Positions 9,721 through 20,900 of a DNA stretch of 64,000 bases are shown one piece after another. This DNA comes from Parafrankia elaeagni (GTDB taxonomy: Bacteria > Actinomycetota > Actinomycetes > Frankiales > Frankiaceae), in the NCBI RefSeq assembly GCF_000374165.1, contig NZ_KB893761.1, forward strand, positions 36,741 through 100,740, read 5' to 3'. Positions within the stretch are counted from its first letter, which is position 1, and each line of letters begins with the position of its first letter. A program made the position numbers and the translations under genes. Below the pieces are notes generated by a model, which was not told the origin of the DNA, ran no database searches, and saw only the letters and a program-made list of their open reading frames with translations.

Positions 9721-11480
9721 GCGGGGCATCTGCGGCAACCGGGCACGCGCTGCCGGTCGCGGGCGGCGGGGAGACAGCCAGAGAGGTGTGGCGGCTCAGC
9801 CGCGGGCACCGGCTCCGGCTCGTCGCTGTCGGAGTGCTGGGGATAGTCAGCACCGGCATCAACGTGATCCCGGCCTTGATCGTCGGTTACCTCGTCGACC
9901 GAGTGCAGGACGGTACCGCTGACTCCGGCACCGTGCTGACGGTCACGGCCGTCATGGTGCTCTCGGCAGTTCTCGGCGCGGTCGGCACCGCGGTGACGAT
10001 CGTCATGGCCACCCGCGTCTACCACACCATCCTCGCCGCGCTGCGTGAACAGCTCGTGGGCCGCGCCATGACGCTCCCGCAGCACATCGTCGAACGCGCC
10101 GGGACCGGGGACCTGATCTCCCGGACCAGCGACGACGTCACCGCCGTAGCCGATGCCGCACCCGCCGTGATCCCCGCGCTCACTGTCAGCGGGTTCTCCA
10201 TCGTCGCGTCGCTGGGCGGGCTTGCGGCACTGGAATGGCCGTACGCCGTCGCGTTCGCCGTCGTACTGCCCGTCTACCTACTCGTCATGCGCTGGTATCT
10301 CCGCGTCGCTCCGCAGGTATATGGCGCCGAACGTGCGGCGATGAGCGCGCGGGCACAGCAGATCCTCGAGTCCCAGCGGGGCTACGCGACCGTACTCGGG
10401 CTCGGGCTCACCGAGCAGCGGCACCACACGGTGATGGCCACGTCCTGGGTTGTCGCGGTGCGCACACTCCGCGCGCGCACCGTGATGGCCATGCTCAGCC
10501 TCCGCCTGAACCTCGGGGAATGTCTGAGTCTGGCCACCGTCCTCATCGTCGGCTTCGTCCTGATCGATGCGGACGCATCCACCGTCGGCGGCGCCACCGC
10601 CGCGACGTTGATCGTCCTGCGTCTGCTCGGACCGCTCAACGAGCTGCTGTACGTCGTTGACGACCTCCAGTCGGCCCTCGCATCGCTCAGCCGCATTATC
10701 GGGGTCGCCACCATCCCGGAGGAAGCGGGCGAGCTGACAGCGACAGCGGGCACGGGCATCGCCGTGCGGCTTCACGAGGTCGCATTCAGCTATGACGGCG
10801 GCCCCCGTGTGCTTGACAACCTCACCTTTGACGTCCCCGCCGGTCAGCGCGTCGCTGTGGTCGGCGCCTCCGGGGCCGGCAAGACGACGCTCGCCGGCGT
10901 CATCGCCGGCATCCACCTACCCGACACCGGGGCGGTGGCCCAGCCCGTCCGAACTACGTTGATCACCCAAGAGACGTACGTGTTCGCCGGCACCCTGCGG
11001 GACAATCTGACGCTCGGCGCCCCCAGCGCCACCGACCACGACATCCGTGCAGCGCTGGACGCCACCGGGGCGGCCGGTCTGCTCGACCTGCTGCCGGACG
11101 ATCTCAACACGATCATCGGGACCGGCGGGCATCCGCTCACCGATGCACAGGCTCAACAGCTCGCCCTCGCCCGACTACTGCTCGCCGACCCGGAACTGGC
11201 GATCCTCGACGAGGCGACCGCCGAGGCCGGCTCCACCCATGCGGGGTTGTTGGACCGTGCCGCCGAGGCGGTTCTGCGTGGTCGCACCGGGTTGGTGATC
11301 GCGCATCGCCTCTCCCAGGCCGCCACCTGTGACCGGATCATCGTCATGGAGCACGGCCGGATCATCGAGACCGGAACACATGACGAGCTGGTCGCCGCTG
11401 GTGGCGTGTACGGCGGGCTGTGGAGCGCGTGGGAGGCCGGGCGGAGTATGAACAACAAGTCCGGGAAGGACTACTCATGA
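9717..11480 (+). CDS. ABC exporter half-transporter B with intact Walker motifs
   Basis: 587 residues. The membrane domain covers about residues 30-320 and the ATPase domain 345-575. Walker A is GASGAGKTT, Walker B is LAILDEAT with its glutamate, and the H-loop is LVIAHRLSQ. The signature is degenerate (PLTDAQAQQLALAR in place of LSGGQ). In the head-to-tail ATPase dimer, this Walker A/B pairs with the good signature of half A. The start overlaps the stop of half A (ATGA) and the stop overlaps the methyltransferase start, so translation is probably coupled. Fragments of a second copy of both halves lie at 31.8-32.6 kb. Confidence 0.92.
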   Translation: MSGASAATGHALPVAGGGETAREVWRLSRGHRLRLVAVGVLGIVSTGINVIPALIVGYLVDRVQDGTADSGTVLTVTAVMVLSAVLGAVGTAVTIVMATRVYHTILAALREQLVGRAMTLPQHIVERAGTGDLISRTSDDVTAVADAAPAVIPALTVSGFSIVASLGGLAALEWPYAVAFAVVLPVYLLVMRWYLRVAPQVYGAERAAMSARAQQILESQRGYATVLGLGLTEQRHHTVMATSWVVAVRTLRARTVMAMLSLRLNLGECLSLATVLIVGFVLIDADASTVGGATAATLIVLRLLGPLNELLYVVDDLQSALASLSRIIGVATIPEEAGELTATAGTGIAVRLHEVAFSYDGGPRVLDNLTFDVPAGQRVAVVGASGAGKTTLAGVIAGIHLPDTGAVAQPVRTTLITQETYVFAGTLRDNLTLGAPSATDHDIRAALDATGAAGLLDLLPDDLNTIIGTGGHPLTDAQAQQLALARLLLADPELAILDEATAEAGSTHAGLLDRAAEAVLRGRTGLVIAHRLSQAATCDRIIVMEHGRIIETGTHDELVAAGGVYGGLWSAWEAGRSMNNKSGKDYS

Positions 11481-12334
11481 CGGGAAATATTGTCGGCACG
11501 CCGGACAACACAGCGGTACGGACCGCATTGTGGCGCGCCCTGCACACACAGGTGGACGAGCCGCCGCACGTCCTTGAGGACGTGCTGGGTGCCCGGCTGG
11601 CGCAGGACGACGACGGATGGCGCGAGCGCAAGGACATGGTCCCCGGCGACTCGCGAGGAAAGCGCGCCACGGTCGTCGGGCGGGCGCGGTTGACCGAGGA
11701 GCTGGTGGCGCAGGCCGCGAGCCGCGGCGTGGGTCAGTACGTGATTCTCGGCGCAGGCCTGGACACCTACGCCCAGCGTCATCCCGATGCGGGGTCGACC
11801 ATGACCGTCTTCGAGATCGACCAGCCGGAGACGCAGGGATGGAAGCGGAGCCGGCTGATCGAACTCGGATATGACATCCCTGACTGGTTGCGCCTGGTCC
11901 CGGTCGATTTCGAAGCGAATGACGACTGGTGGGATCGGCTGCAGGCGGCGGGATTCGATACCTCACGTCCCGCGGTGGTGTCCTGGCTGGGGGTCACCAT
12001 GTATCTGACCGAACAGGCCACGATGGCGACCCTCAAGCGGGTGGCGAGTCTGCCATCCGGCTCCTCGCTGATCCTCACGTTCTTCCGTCATATCGAAGAT
12101 CTCGCACCCGAGGACGTACAGATTCGGCGAGCCTCCAGGGAGGGTGCTCGGCGGGCCGGTACGCCGTTCATCAGCTTTTACACTCCCGACCAGATCATCG
12201 AACTGGCACGACAGGCAGGTTTCGCCGATGCCGAACACGTCTCGGCGGCCGACCTGGCCGATCGCTACTTCGCGGGCCGGGCCGACGGCCTGCGGCCGTA
12301 CAGCGGCGAGGAAGCGCTGATCGCCACCGTGTGA
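11477..12334 (+). CDS. Class I SAM-dependent methyltransferase, leucine carboxyl methyltransferase-like family
   Basis: 285 residues from ATG 11477, which overlaps the preceding stop (ATGA) and has GGGAAGGA upstream. The glycine-rich SAM loop is QYVILGAGLDTYAQR, followed by the acidic FEIDQPETQGWKR segment typical of the actinobacterial TIGR00027-like family. SWLGVTMYL is the usual central motif. Families of this type methylate carboxyl or hydroxyl groups of small molecules. In this operon it may tailor the siderophore, or its aryl or hydroxamate part. The substrate cannot be read from sequence. Confidence 0.88.
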   Translation: MTGNIVGTPDNTAVRTALWRALHTQVDEPPHVLEDVLGARLAQDDDGWRERKDMVPGDSRGKRATVVGRARLTEELVAQAASRGVGQYVILGAGLDTYAQRHPDAGSTMTVFEIDQPETQGWKRSRLIELGYDIPDWLRLVPVDFEANDDWWDRLQAAGFDTSRPAVVSWLGVTMYLTEQATMATLKRVASLPSGSSLILTFFRHIEDLAPEDVQIRRASREGARRAGTPFISFYTPDQIIELARQAGFADAEHVSAADLADRYFAGRADGLRPYSGEEALIATV

Positions 12335-12390
12335 CACAGCCGGCTGGAACTGTCAGAAGAGGTTGGGCAAGCAATGAACGAGGAGTCCCG

Positions 12391-12642
12391 ATGAGCCTGA
12401 ACACCGAGCAGTTGATCGCCGATGTCGCCGACGTGTTGTACCTCGAACCCGCGGAGATCGACTACGAGTTGAGCCTCCGCGACCAGGGGATGGACTCGGT
12501 GCGCCTCATGGATCTGGTGGAGCGGTGGCGCACCGCGGGGGTGGACCGGATCGACTTCATCACCCTGGCCGAGGACTCGCGACTGGGTCACTGGATCGAG
12601 GTCATGGAGAAACTCCAAGCTGGTGACGAAGTGGCTTCATGA
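12391..12642 (+). CDS. Stand-alone carrier protein, aryl-carrier (ArCP) type
   Basis: 83 residues starting at ATG 12391 behind GAGGAG. The phosphopantetheine site is DQGMDSVRLMDLVERWR, with the attachment serine in DSVRLM. This DSVR-LVE-WR pattern is that of the aryl carrier domain of EntB/DhbB-type proteins rather than of ordinary peptidyl carriers (LGGHS/LGGDS). It would hold an activated aryl acid such as salicylate or 2,3-dihydroxybenzoate as a thioester. No aryl-acid synthase or stand-alone aryl-AMP ligase is visible in the window; these may lie to the left. It is the last gene of the exporter operon. Confidence 0.85.
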   Translation: MSLNTEQLIADVADVLYLEPAEIDYELSLRDQGMDSVRLMDLVERWRTAGVDRIDFITLAEDSRLGHWIEVMEKLQAGDEVAS

Positions 12643-12662
12643 CCCTGCGGTAGGGGCGGTCG

Positions 12663-12686
12663 CCGGGCTCGTCGTGGACGACCCGG
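12663..12686. terminator. Hairpin between convergent genes
   Basis: CCGGG-ct-CGTC-gtg-GACG-a-CCCGG forms a nine-pair stem with a three-base loop, located between the carrier-protein stop (12642) and the stop of the minus-strand reductase fusion (12719). There is no T-run, so this would be a GC-rich, actinomycete-style bidirectional terminator at best. Confidence 0.45.
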
Positions 12687-12718
12687 CCGGACCGCTCGGT
12701 GGGCCCATCATCCTCAGG

Positions 12719-14569
12719 TCACGGCGCCAGCACTCGCAACGTGTTACCCCACCCCACGAGCGACGTCGCGATCACTTTCAATCCGGCGTCGGCGATGACC
12801 GCCTCCAGTTCGTCCTCGGTGCGGTATCCAGACCCGTGGAGCGTCAGGCGCAGAATATCGAGTTCTGCGTCATGTTCATCCAACTCGTCGAGATCGAAGG
12901 TGTCCTCCACCAGTAGCACCCGACCACCGGGGCCCAGGCTCGCGGCGGCCCGCTGAAGAATGAGCTTCGCCTCCGCGTCACGATGTTGTCCGAGCGTGTC
13001 GATGATCAGCACGGCGTCCGCGGATTCGGTCTTTTCGAACACCGACTGCTCGACAATCCGTATACGGTCGCGTCGCGTCGCATCTGCAATGCTCATCGGA
13101 ATGTCCCTGCGGAACCAGTCCGCCGCGGTGGGGAGCGCCACGATGGTCACCGTCGCCTCCAGATGCCCCGCGGTGAGGTAGTCGGCGTGGACCACTGCGC
13201 TATCTGCGTGGACAACCATCTTGCCGACGCCCTCGAGCACGGGTGACTTCGCGAGCGGCTCGGCGAGTACCTGCGCGAACCGGGACCTGTTCTCCAGATG
13301 CTTGTTCTCAAAGGTCGCATCGCTGCGGAGGGCGTCCCAGTCCTTGCCGGTCACCGACTCCAACACCGGATGATCGTGGCGGACCGCCGCTTCAAGACCG
13401 TAGAACGCCTGCGACATGCGGAATTCGACCCCGCCGGAAACCAGGTGATCGAGCGCGGACTCGTCGGTCAGAAACTCGCCGGTCTCACTGAGCCTGTATT
13501 CATCGCCTTCTTGTTCCAGGAGTCCGATCGCCTGCAGGTACCGCAGGAACTTCGCCAGGGAGCGTTCGTTCGCGCCGGTGTGCAGTGCGAGCGCCGGTAT
13601 GGTGCGCACCCCGCGGCTGATGCAGTCGGCGATGCCGAGATTCGCGGCCGCCCGAATCGCCAACGGCGGAAGCAACTCGGACATCTCGTGGAACTTCCCG
13701 AAGGCCTCGTCGTTGCGCTCGGGGTCCGGCATGGCGGGGTCGTCGTCCAACGCCACAACCTCTGCGCGCCGCCAGTAGCCGGTGAAGTCGATGTCGGACC
13801 TGTCGACACCGCGTTCCTCGATGAGATGCCGCCGCAGATCGCGTACGACGGACTGTTCCCCGGCGAGCCAGGCGAACATCGAGCCCTCTCGCCAGCGGGC
13901 CTCGCGTACCGCCTGTAGCAGCAATGGCCTGGATCCCGCTGCCAGGCCGTCCCGCACGACCCAGGTCACCTCGACACCGGGACGTGCCGGGAAGTCGATC
14001 CGGTGCGACTCCTCGGCCACCTCGATGTAGACGTCGGCCTGTGCTTCGTCGGGCAGTTCCCCGAGCAACCGGCCGATCGCCGGGATGGCCGTGTCGTCGC
14101 CGACAACGAGGTACCAGTCGTAACCTTCGGGCCACCTGGTGGAGGTCGAAGGCCCCCCGACGTGGAGGCGATCACCGGGGTTCGCCCGGTACGCCCACGT
14201 CGTCGCGACGCCCACACCGTGTTTCACGAAGTCGATGTCGAGTTCGCGAGCCTGCGCGTCGTGACGTCGTACCGTGTAGACCCGCCACAGCGCCGGAGGG
14301 GCGGCCGGCCACCTGTACTTGCCGTCCTTGTGGACCGGGAGCACCGGCTCGCTTTCGCCAGGGTACGGAAAGATCAACCGAACATTGTCGTCGAAACCCT
14401 CGCTGGCAAACTCGGGGAAGATCGTGTCGTCGCTTCCGGTAAACGATCCCAGCTGATCACCGGTCAGGGTCACACGGCGCAGCCCGGGAGTGATATCGAC
14501 AACCCGCGCCACCTCCAACTCCCGCAGGACAATGGTGTGTACGACGGTCGGGCGGGCGTGACGCGGCAC
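12719..14569 (-). CDS. Siderophore-interacting FAD reductase fused to a degenerate O-methyltransferase-like domain (copy 1)
   Basis: 616 residues. Residues 1-280 are a siderophore-interacting protein (ViuB/SIP) domain: RVYTVRR binds FAD, ELDIDFVKHG is the family motif, and YLVVGDDTAIPAIGRLL is the NAD(P)H-side segment. This domain reduces ferric siderophores to release iron. Residues 285-616 follow a Methyltransf_2-like layout with an N-terminal winged-helix part (PALALHTGANERSLAKFLR). The SAM loop, however, reads KMVVHADSAVVHADYL without the GGGxG pattern, so methyl transfer is doubtful. It has its own iron box at 14630-14650. A paralogue with the same fusion is at 36632-38497. Confidence 0.87.
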   Translation of the reverse strand: MPRHARPTVVHTIVLRELEVARVVDITPGLRRVTLTGDQLGSFTGSDDTIFPEFASEGFDDNVRLIFPYPGESEPVLPVHKDGKYRWPAAPPALWRVYTVRRHDAQARELDIDFVKHGVGVATTWAYRANPGDRLHVGGPSTSTRWPEGYDWYLVVGDDTAIPAIGRLLGELPDEAQADVYIEVAEESHRIDFPARPGVEVTWVVRDGLAAGSRPLLLQAVREARWREGSMFAWLAGEQSVVRDLRRHLIEERGVDRSDIDFTGYWRRAEVVALDDDPAMPDPERNDEAFGKFHEMSELLPPLAIRAAANLGIADCISRGVRTIPALALHTGANERSLAKFLRYLQAIGLLEQEGDEYRLSETGEFLTDESALDHLVSGGVEFRMSQAFYGLEAAVRHDHPVLESVTGKDWDALRSDATFENKHLENRSRFAQVLAEPLAKSPVLEGVGKMVVHADSAVVHADYLTAGHLEATVTIVALPTAADWFRRDIPMSIADATRRDRIRIVEQSVFEKTESADAVLIIDTLGQHRDAEAKLILQRAAASLGPGGRVLLVEDTFDLDELDEHDAELDILRLTLHGSGYRTEDELEAVIADAGLKVIATSLVGWGNTLRVLAP

Positions 14570-14629
14570 GGCGACTCCTCTTCGAGCAGGTGGCGTACCG
14601 AAACTCGGTGTGCCAGTAGTCAGATGTCA

Positions 14630-14650
14630 AAGCTTAGCATTGCCTAACAT
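14630..14650 (-). promoter_or_regulatory. IdeR/DmdR-type iron box upstream of SIP fusion copy 1
   Basis: Read on the minus strand, the site is TGTTAGGCAATGCTAAGC, matching the TTAGGN(5-7)CTAA half-sites of the iron-box consensus. It lies about 65 bp upstream of ATG 14569. Confidence 0.68.
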
Positions 14651-14911
14651 AAGAGCGTGTCTTGTGCGGCTGCTCTGGGTGCATATTGATCGAGAATATG
14701 ATGGAGAGCAGCCCTGCCGGGCGGCTGGTCCCGGGCGAGTTCGGGGTGCCGATGCCGACGGCGACGGCGACGGCATACCGCCCGGTTCCAGGAGTGGACC
14801 CGGGCAGGTGCCCGGCCCCGGCTCGGCTCCACCGCAGGATCCTGGACATGCATGGTGCGGCCGGGAAAGAAACTTCCGCACCTGATACGAGAGACGCTCC
14901 AACGACATTCC

Positions 14912-17900
14912 TCACCTCGACCCGAGGGGTTGAGGGGAGAGCTGACGTTCGACGGCGGCCCGACGGAGTTGGTCTGTCAGAGTTGCTCGAAGATCGGCGG
15001 CCACTTTTTCCGCGAAGCCCAGGAAAGTGATCGTTGTCGTGTCCGGGTCGATGTGATAACGGACAGTCGCGCGATACAACTGCTCGGTGCCCTCTGGGGT
15101 TGGTGACCCGCGGTCCGGCCCATAGACCCGCGTGAGGAGCACCGCGGGAGAGGGGGCACGCCGCAGTGCTCGGCGTCCGGCCTTGTTGTGGTAGCGCAGC
15201 AGTGCCAGCTCGGCGGTACCGGTCGACTCGGTCTCGTCGAGAGCGATGGTGGCGGCCGCGGTGAACGGACCGACTGACATCGTGTTGTCATCGGGAGTCA
15301 GTGGGACGTCTTCGTCGACCACGCCGCCGATCAGCGATGCGATTCCTGTTGAGTGGAAGGCGTTGCGGATGGCTTTGCTGACGACTCCTTCGGTGAGGGA
15401 GCTGTCCCAGCGGAAGGTGGCGACGGTGGCAGGGGCAAAGGTGGGTATGTCGATCGTCCGGGCTCGGGCGAGAAGGCCCTTCCAGCGATCGAGGCTGTCC
15501 GTGGCGACCGCGTCGCCGGCTGCTTCGATGGCTTCGAGGGCAGGGGCGAGCGATGGTGGGCGGAACACTTCCACTACGCCGGACACTGCCTGCTGAAGTG
15601 CCTCCGCAAGACGGTGCAGCGAGGCTCGGTCGACGGTTGCCGCGTGGACGGCGAGCACGGCAACCGTCTGTTCGGGGTTGTGTGTGAACACGAGGGCAGC
15701 CGGGCGGCCGGTCGAGATGTCAACGAGATCAACGGCGGCCGCCCTGATCGCGTCCACGTCCACGTCCACGTCGACGTTCGTGTCGGCGGTCAACTCCACG
15801 GTCTGGGGCTGGACTGTTTCCGGAGGTAGGAGGTAGGTGAACCAGAGCCGCCGGCCGGTAGCGTCAACTGACAGGCGAAGCGCGTCCGTGTTGGCGACGA
15901 GTGAGCGGAAAGACGAGGTGACCGATTCGCTCGTCGACCGCGCGGGCAAGTTGACGATCTCGGTGAAGACGTACTCATCGGGCGCGGGGTCCGCCTCGCG
16001 CAGCCGCTCGAGGGCAGCAGAAGTCGGTACAAGAACCGGCTCGGCCACAGTGGTGCCGTGTGTCGACGGTGCAAGCAGCGCGGCGAGGGCGCCAATAGTC
16101 CGTCGGACGAACACCTCAGACAGTTTGAACGTCAGATCGTGCTCACGAGCGCAGGCAACGAGTCGTGCCGCGGAAATACTGTCGCCGCCCAGGCGGAAGA
16201 AGTCGTTGTCCACACCGAGGTCGACGTCGTCGCTGAGGTGCAGTACGTCGCGGAAGATGCCGGCGAGGGCGATCTCGACGTCGGTTTCCGGTGGCCGGCC
16301 GTCGGCTGTGCCGGCAGCCAGGGTCGGTTGCGGCAACGCGCGGCGATCCAGTTTCCCGTTCGCCGTGACCGGGAATCGGTCCAGGCGCAGGAACGCCGTG
16401 GGCACCATGTAGTCCGGCAGCGACTGTGCGAGATGCTCGCGTAGCGCGTCGAACAGCACCGCGTCCTCGGCTGTCGTGGCACTGGCCGTGGTCACGTATG
16501 CCGCGAGGTACTTTCCACCGGCCGGGTGATCCAAGGTGGCGATCGCCGCACCCGACACTTCTGGATGCTGTTCGAGGACGGCGCTGATTTCGCCGGGTTC
16601 GATCCGGTATCCGCGTATTTTCACCTGATCATCGCTGCGGCCAAGGTATTCCAGCTGCCCTTGGGAGGTCCACCGCACCACATCACCCGTGCGATACAAC
16701 CGTGCGCCCTTGTCGCTGAACGGATCGGCCACGAAGCGGCCAGCGGTCAGGCCCGTGCGAGCCACATATCCATCCGCGAGTTGTACCCCGCCCAGGTAGA
16801 GCTCACCTGCCACACCGATCGGCACCGGACGCAACCAGGTGTCAAGAACACGCGCTGTTGTGTTCGCCACCGGAACACCGATCGGTACCCCTACCGCATC
16901 GACGAGATCGGCCTGAACCACCGGGTGAGCGGTCACATCCACGGCCGCCTCCGTCGGCCCGTAGAGATTGTGCAGGTGCGCGTTCTCGAACAGCGCAACG
17001 GCACCGGTGGCAGAAGACACGGGCAATGCCTCGCCGGAGCAGAAAATTCGTCGTACCGAACGCACCGACGCCCGGTTCGGATCCGAGGTGAGGAAGGCCT
17101 GCAGCATCGACGGAACAAAATGAGTGACCGTCACCGCGTGGCGGTCAATCACTTCCAGCAGATATTGTGGATCCTTGTGTCCGCCCTCCTGTGCCACGAT
17201 TACCGCTGCACCGGTGACCAGCGGCAGGAAGAACTCCCACACCGACACGTCAAACGTGAACGGGGTCTTCAGAAGCACCCGATCCGGCGCATCGATCTGG
17301 TAGAGATCGCGCATCCACCACAGTCGGTTGACTATTGCTCGGTGGGTGATCTGAACGCCTTTGGGGCGTCCGGAGGTGCCGGAAGTGAAGATCACGTACG
17401 CGGGATCCGCCGGGAGCAGTGGACGCGAGACCTGCGGTGGGTCGATCATGCTGGTACTGAGGTGTTGCCGCACCAGTTCGTCGTCGATGAACAGGAGGCG
17501 CACAGGGTGCTCGGTGAACACGTGATGATGAGCAGCGGCGGTGTGCCGGTCTGTGATCACCGTTCCTGGTTCGGCGTCCGCAAGAATGTGCCTGACGCGT
17601 TCGGCAGGGTAGTCGGGGTCGATCGGCACATACGCCGCCCCGGCACGGATCACCCCGGCCAAAGCGACCACCAGATCGGCCGAGCGCGGCAGTGCGACCG
17701 CGACCCGATCCCCGACCCGCACGCCCTCCTCAACGAGAAGGTGGGCGAGAACGTTGACCCGCCTATCAAGGTCGCCATAGGTAAGTTCAGTGCTGTCATC
17801 GGCGATGACCGCGGCCGCGGCCGGGCTCGCCGCGACCTGCCGGCGCATCAACTCGTCAAGAGTCGTCCCGGGAACCTCGGGCGTCTCACCACACGACCAC

Positions 17901-20900
17901 GCATCGATTTGTCGCGACTCCGGTGCGGGCAACAGGTCCATGCCACCGACCCGCGCCTCTGGACCGGCAGCGATCGTCTCCAACACCGACTTGAAGACGG
18001 CGACAAACCGCTCGGCAGTATCACCATCGAACAGATCGGTCGCGTAGGCGAGTTTCCCCTTCAGCTTGTTGAGTGAATCCAAGATGTCAAGGTCGAGATC
18101 GGTCTTGACCGCGCCCACCGCCGCGGGACTCGGTGTTGTCGTGACATTCCCGATGCGCAGGCCGTTCGCACGGCGGCGGTCAGCGACGCGGTGGGTGAGC
18201 ATGATCTGGAAGAGCGGGTTACGACCAGCGGATCGCTCGGTGCCTAGCGCACGGGTGATTTCCTCGAAGGGTGCAGCCTGGTGCTCGAACCCGCCGAGTA
18301 CCGTTCGTCTGGTGTTCTGCAGAACATCGGTGATCGAGTCACCGGCGTGGAGCCGATGGCGGATCGGCAGTGTGTTCACGAAGTATCCGACCAGATCTTC
18401 CAGGCCGTCCTCGGTGCGTCCACCGACCGGTGAACCGATCACCACATCCGTACCGGCGCCCAGCGCCGAAACGGTCAACGCGGTCGCGGACTGGAGCATC
18501 ATGAACATGCTCACGCCCTGCTCATCCGCGACCCGACGCAGGCCGGTCACGACCTGTGGATCAATGGTGAACCACAGATCCGCGCCGAGATGGGTCGGTG
18601 TCACCGGTCGGGCCCGGTCCAGCGTGATCGTGGACTCCTCGGGCGCATCCGCGAGGACGTCACGCCAATAAGCAAGATGCCTGGAAAGCAGTGAACGCGA
18701 ATCCGACGCCTCACCCAGGACGTTGCGTTGCCAGATCGCGTAGTCCGCGTACTGGGCCCGCAACGGGGCCCATCCGGGCTCCTGCCCTGCGGCCCGCGCC
18801 TGATAAGCGGTCGACAGGTCGCTCAGCAGCGACGGGAACGACCATTCATCCACTGCGTGGTGGTGTACCGCGACAACGAACACCCAGTCGTCGGCGCCGG
18901 CGCGTAGCAGCGCGACACGGATCGGGATGTCGACCGCGAGATCAAACCTGGCCTGCACCACCGCGCCCACCCGCGCATCCACGCCGGCAGCATCCGCACC
19001 CGTGGCATCCTCAACGAGCAGAGTGAGCCTGTCGGCCGTTTCGCTCGCTGGAACGATGACCTGACGTAGCGTGCCGTCTTTCTCCGCCAGGAGCGTGCGC
19101 AGTGCCTCGTGACGAGACACCACATCCCGTATCGCCATGATCAGAACATCAGGATCAAGATCGCTGCCCAGACGCAGCACCACCGGAACCACATACCGCC
19201 CACCCGGCCCACCCAGCTGATCAATCAGCCAGAGTGCTTGTTGTCCGTATGAGACTGGTAGGACGGTGGGGTGTGGCAGGTCGCCGATGCGTGTGCTGGG
19301 GGTCTTGGTGATGGCGGTTGTGGTGGTGGTGTCGGCGATGCGGGCGAGTTCGCTGATGCGGGGGTGGTCGAAGACGTCGCGGAGTGTGAGTGCGGTGCCG
19401 AGTTGTGCGTTGGCGCGTGCGACGACGCGTGTGGCGAGTAGTGAGTGTCCGCCGAGGCGGAGGAAGTTGCTGTCCACGCCGAGGTTGGTGTCGTCGGTGA
19501 GGTGTAGTACGTCGCGGAAGATGGCGGCGAGGGTGATTTCGGTGTTGGTTTCTGGTGGCCGGCCGTCGGCTGTTTCCGTGCCGAGGTCTGGTTGTGGCAG
19601 GGCGTGGCGGTCCAGTTTCCCGTTGGCGGTGAGGGGGAATCGTTCCAGGTGTGTGAAGGTGGTGGGGACCATGTAGTCCGGCAGTGCTTGTGTCAGGTGT
19701 TCGCGGAGTGCTTCGATCGGCATGGCACCGCTGCCGTTGGTGGTGATGTATGCGGCGAGGTATTTTCCGCCGGCGGGGTGGTCCAGGGTGGTGATGGCGG
19801 CGCCTGATACTGCTGGGTGTTGTTCGAGGGTGGCGCGGATTTCGCCGGGTTCGATGCGGTAGCCGCGTATTTTCACCTGGTCGTCGTTGCGGCCGAGGTA
19901 TTCCAGTTGTCCTTGGGGGTTCCAGCGGGCGACGTCGCCGGTGCGGTACAGCCGTGTGCCGTTGTCGCTGAAGGGGTTGGCGACGAATCGGTCGGCGGTC
20001 AGGCCTGCGCGTGCGACGTAGCCGTGGGCGAGTTGTGCTCCGCCGAGGTAGAGCTCGCCTGCGACGCCGGCGGGTACTGGGCGCAGCCATGTGTCGAGGA
20101 CGTGCGCTGTGGTGTTCGGGACCGGTGTGCCGATGGGGGTGCTGGTCGGGGTGCCGGTCGTGGTGATGGTGGCTGCTGTGCCGTCGCCGGTGACTTCGGT
20201 GGAGCCGTAGAAGTTGTGGAGTGTTGCCTGGGGTGTGGTCGTTCGCAGGGTGGTCGCGGTGCTGGGGGTGAGTGCTTCTCCGGAGGAGATCCAGGACCGG
20301 ATCGTGGTGAGTGAGGTGGGTGCGTTGTCGTGGCGGACGAGGGCGTCGGCCAGGCTGGGCACGGTGAGGAGGTGGGTGACGTGGTGTCGGGTGATGGTGT
20401 CGAGTAGGCGGGCTGGGTCCTGCGCGGTTTCTGGGGGCACGACCACGATGCGGGTGCCGGCGATCATTGGTCCGAGCAGTTCGGTGACGGCGTCGACGAA
20501 ACCGACGCCGCTTTTCGAGAGCGCCACGCTGTCTGGTGTGTAGTTCAGTACCTGTTGGCCCCAGGTGAGGCGGTTCACCAGGCTGCGGTGTGAAACGGTG
20601 ACGCCTTTCGGGGTGCCTGTCGTTCCCGAGGTGAAGATGACGACGGCTGTGTCGAGGTCGTTCAGTGGCCGTGTCAGGGTGGGGGCGGTTTCCTGGCTGG
20701 TGGCCAGTCGTCGCTGTACTTCGTGGTCGTTGATCTGCAGTGCTGGTGTGCGGTGTTCACCCAGGGCGTGGTGATGTGTTTCTGCGGTGTGCTGGTCGAT
20801 GATGACCAGTGCGGGTGCGGCGTTGTCGATGATGTGTGTGACGCGTTCTGTGGGGTGTTCCGGGTCGATCGGTACGTAGGCTGCTCCGGCGCGGATCACT

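Noticed and set aside
16526-18076. 516-codon plus-strand frame
   Set aside because: Shadow of the serine adenylation domain of the second NRPS in GC-rich DNA; no motifs of its own.
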